A stretch of 13,993 bases of DNA, taken from assembly GCF_014384705.1 (NCBI RefSeq), contig NZ_JACRSN010000029.1, positions 1-13,993 of the forward strand, in the 5' to 3' direction. The position numbers and the translations under genes are program-made. Under the pieces are notes generated by a model. That model saw nothing but the letters and a program-made list of their open reading frames with translations, was not told where the DNA came from and searched no databases. Origin of the DNA: Yeguia hominis (lineage in GTDB: Bacteria > Bacillota > Clostridia > Oscillospirales > Acutalibacteraceae). This document shows, one piece after another, positions 13,772 through 13,993 of the stretch (its first letter is position 1; every line of letters starts with the position of its first letter).

Positions 13772-13993
13772 ATGCGATACAGTTACGAGTACAAGAAGAA
13801 GTGCGTGGAATTGTACCGACAAGGGAAATGGCCAGAAACACCAGACGGAGTAAAGGAAAAGCGATTTCACGATTCGGTTCGGATTTGGGTTCGAACAGAA
13901 GATGCTTGTGGTCCAGAAGCACTGCAACATAAAAATCAGAACAAGGTGTGGACAGCAGAAGAAAAATATGAGCTGGTAGCAAAAGTTCTTGCT
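13772..13993 (+). CDS. IS3-family transposase OrfA, N-terminal part (right copy)
   Basis: The ATG at 13772 opens a frame to the window edge, giving 74 residues (MRYSYEYKKKCVELYRQGKW at the start) identical to the left copy; the two nucleotide differences are both silent. It is the DNA-binding OrfA of an IS3-type element, and the catalytic OrfB is outside the window. The probable ribosome binding site (GGGGG, 7 bases upstream) is in the 3' arm of the hairpin. The contig edge truncates the gene. Confidence 0.8.
   Translation, partial: MRYSYEYKKKCVELYRQGKWPETPDGVKEKRFHDSVRIWVRTEDACGPEALQHKNQNKVWTAEEKYELVAKVLA

Larger units (their letters stand above)
13731..13993 (+). mobile_element. IS3-family insertion sequence, 5' end only (right copy)
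   Basis: The same sequence as the left end, inverted, with two mismatches in 263 bases (268 bases if the shared TGATA before it is included). It begins TGTACCCCCAATACTGG and leads into orfA, and is cut at the same internal base as the left copy. Confidence 0.85.

Noticed and set aside
12653..13930. 425-residue minus-strand open frame opposite the isomerase-like gene
   Set aside because: It runs across the IS boundary and overlaps a gene with good ribosome binding site, promoter and family motifs; it is a shadow.
1..13993. Composite transposon carrying the whole window
   Set aside because: Cargo includes essential genes (secA, rpsT) in conserved order, and only IS fragments are seen; a contig break at a repeat is the simpler reading.

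Overview
The window reads as a piece of chromosome from a spore-forming, low-to-mid GC Gram-positive bacterium, most likely a clostridial species (Oscillospiraceae-like by general feel; the family-level placement is inference). The evidence is a spoVAE gene, a gpr spore protease gene divergent from rpsT (the arrangement also found in Bacillus), a SecA with the clostridial start and a zinc-binding C-terminus, strong AGGAGG-type ribosome binding sites, several TTG starts and intrinsic terminators with T-runs.

Layout. Both outer ends are the same thing: the 5' end of an IS3-family insertion sequence, in opposite orientation, each reading outwards (1-263 minus, 13731-13993 plus). The two copies stop at exactly the same internal base, so this looks like a whole assembly contig broken at a multi-copy IS rather than a natural end. 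Next to the left IS is about 310 bp with no recognisable gene, then an aldo/keto reductase (minus), a stand-alone spoVAE (plus), a tiny one-helix membrane protein (minus), rpsT (minus), gpr (plus), secA (plus) and a closely coupled HD-domain phosphohydrolase (plus). A large bidirectional terminator at 7416-7459 closes this housekeeping/sporulation half.

The second half (7473-13681) is a carbohydrate-utilisation locus. On the minus strand are a Gfo/Idh/MocA NAD(P)-dependent oxidoreductase followed by a medium-chain zinc dehydrogenase (an operon), and an AraC-family regulator. Divergent from the regulator is a family 4 glycoside hydrolase (NAD+/metal-dependent) carrying the CHG motif linked to the alpha-glucuronidase branch. 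It is followed by a protein related to L-fucose/L-arabinose isomerases that has its own promoter. Three pyridine-nucleotide-dependent enzymes plus an isomerase-like protein under an AraC regulator suggest oxidative processing of an unusual glycoside or uronic-acid-containing sugar. No transporter is in the window and the substrate is unknown.

The most notable non-coding signals are: a 15-bp perfect hairpin at each IS end that buries the likely transposase ribosome binding site and is followed by a T-run; an alternating pyrimidine-purine dyad filling the promoter of the isomerase-like gene; and a 13-bp palindrome over the -10 box of the Gfo/Idh/MocA operon. I see no CRISPR array, tRNA, rRNA, phage or defence system, and no convincing wholly new system. 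The sugar locus and its operators are the best candidates for follow-up.
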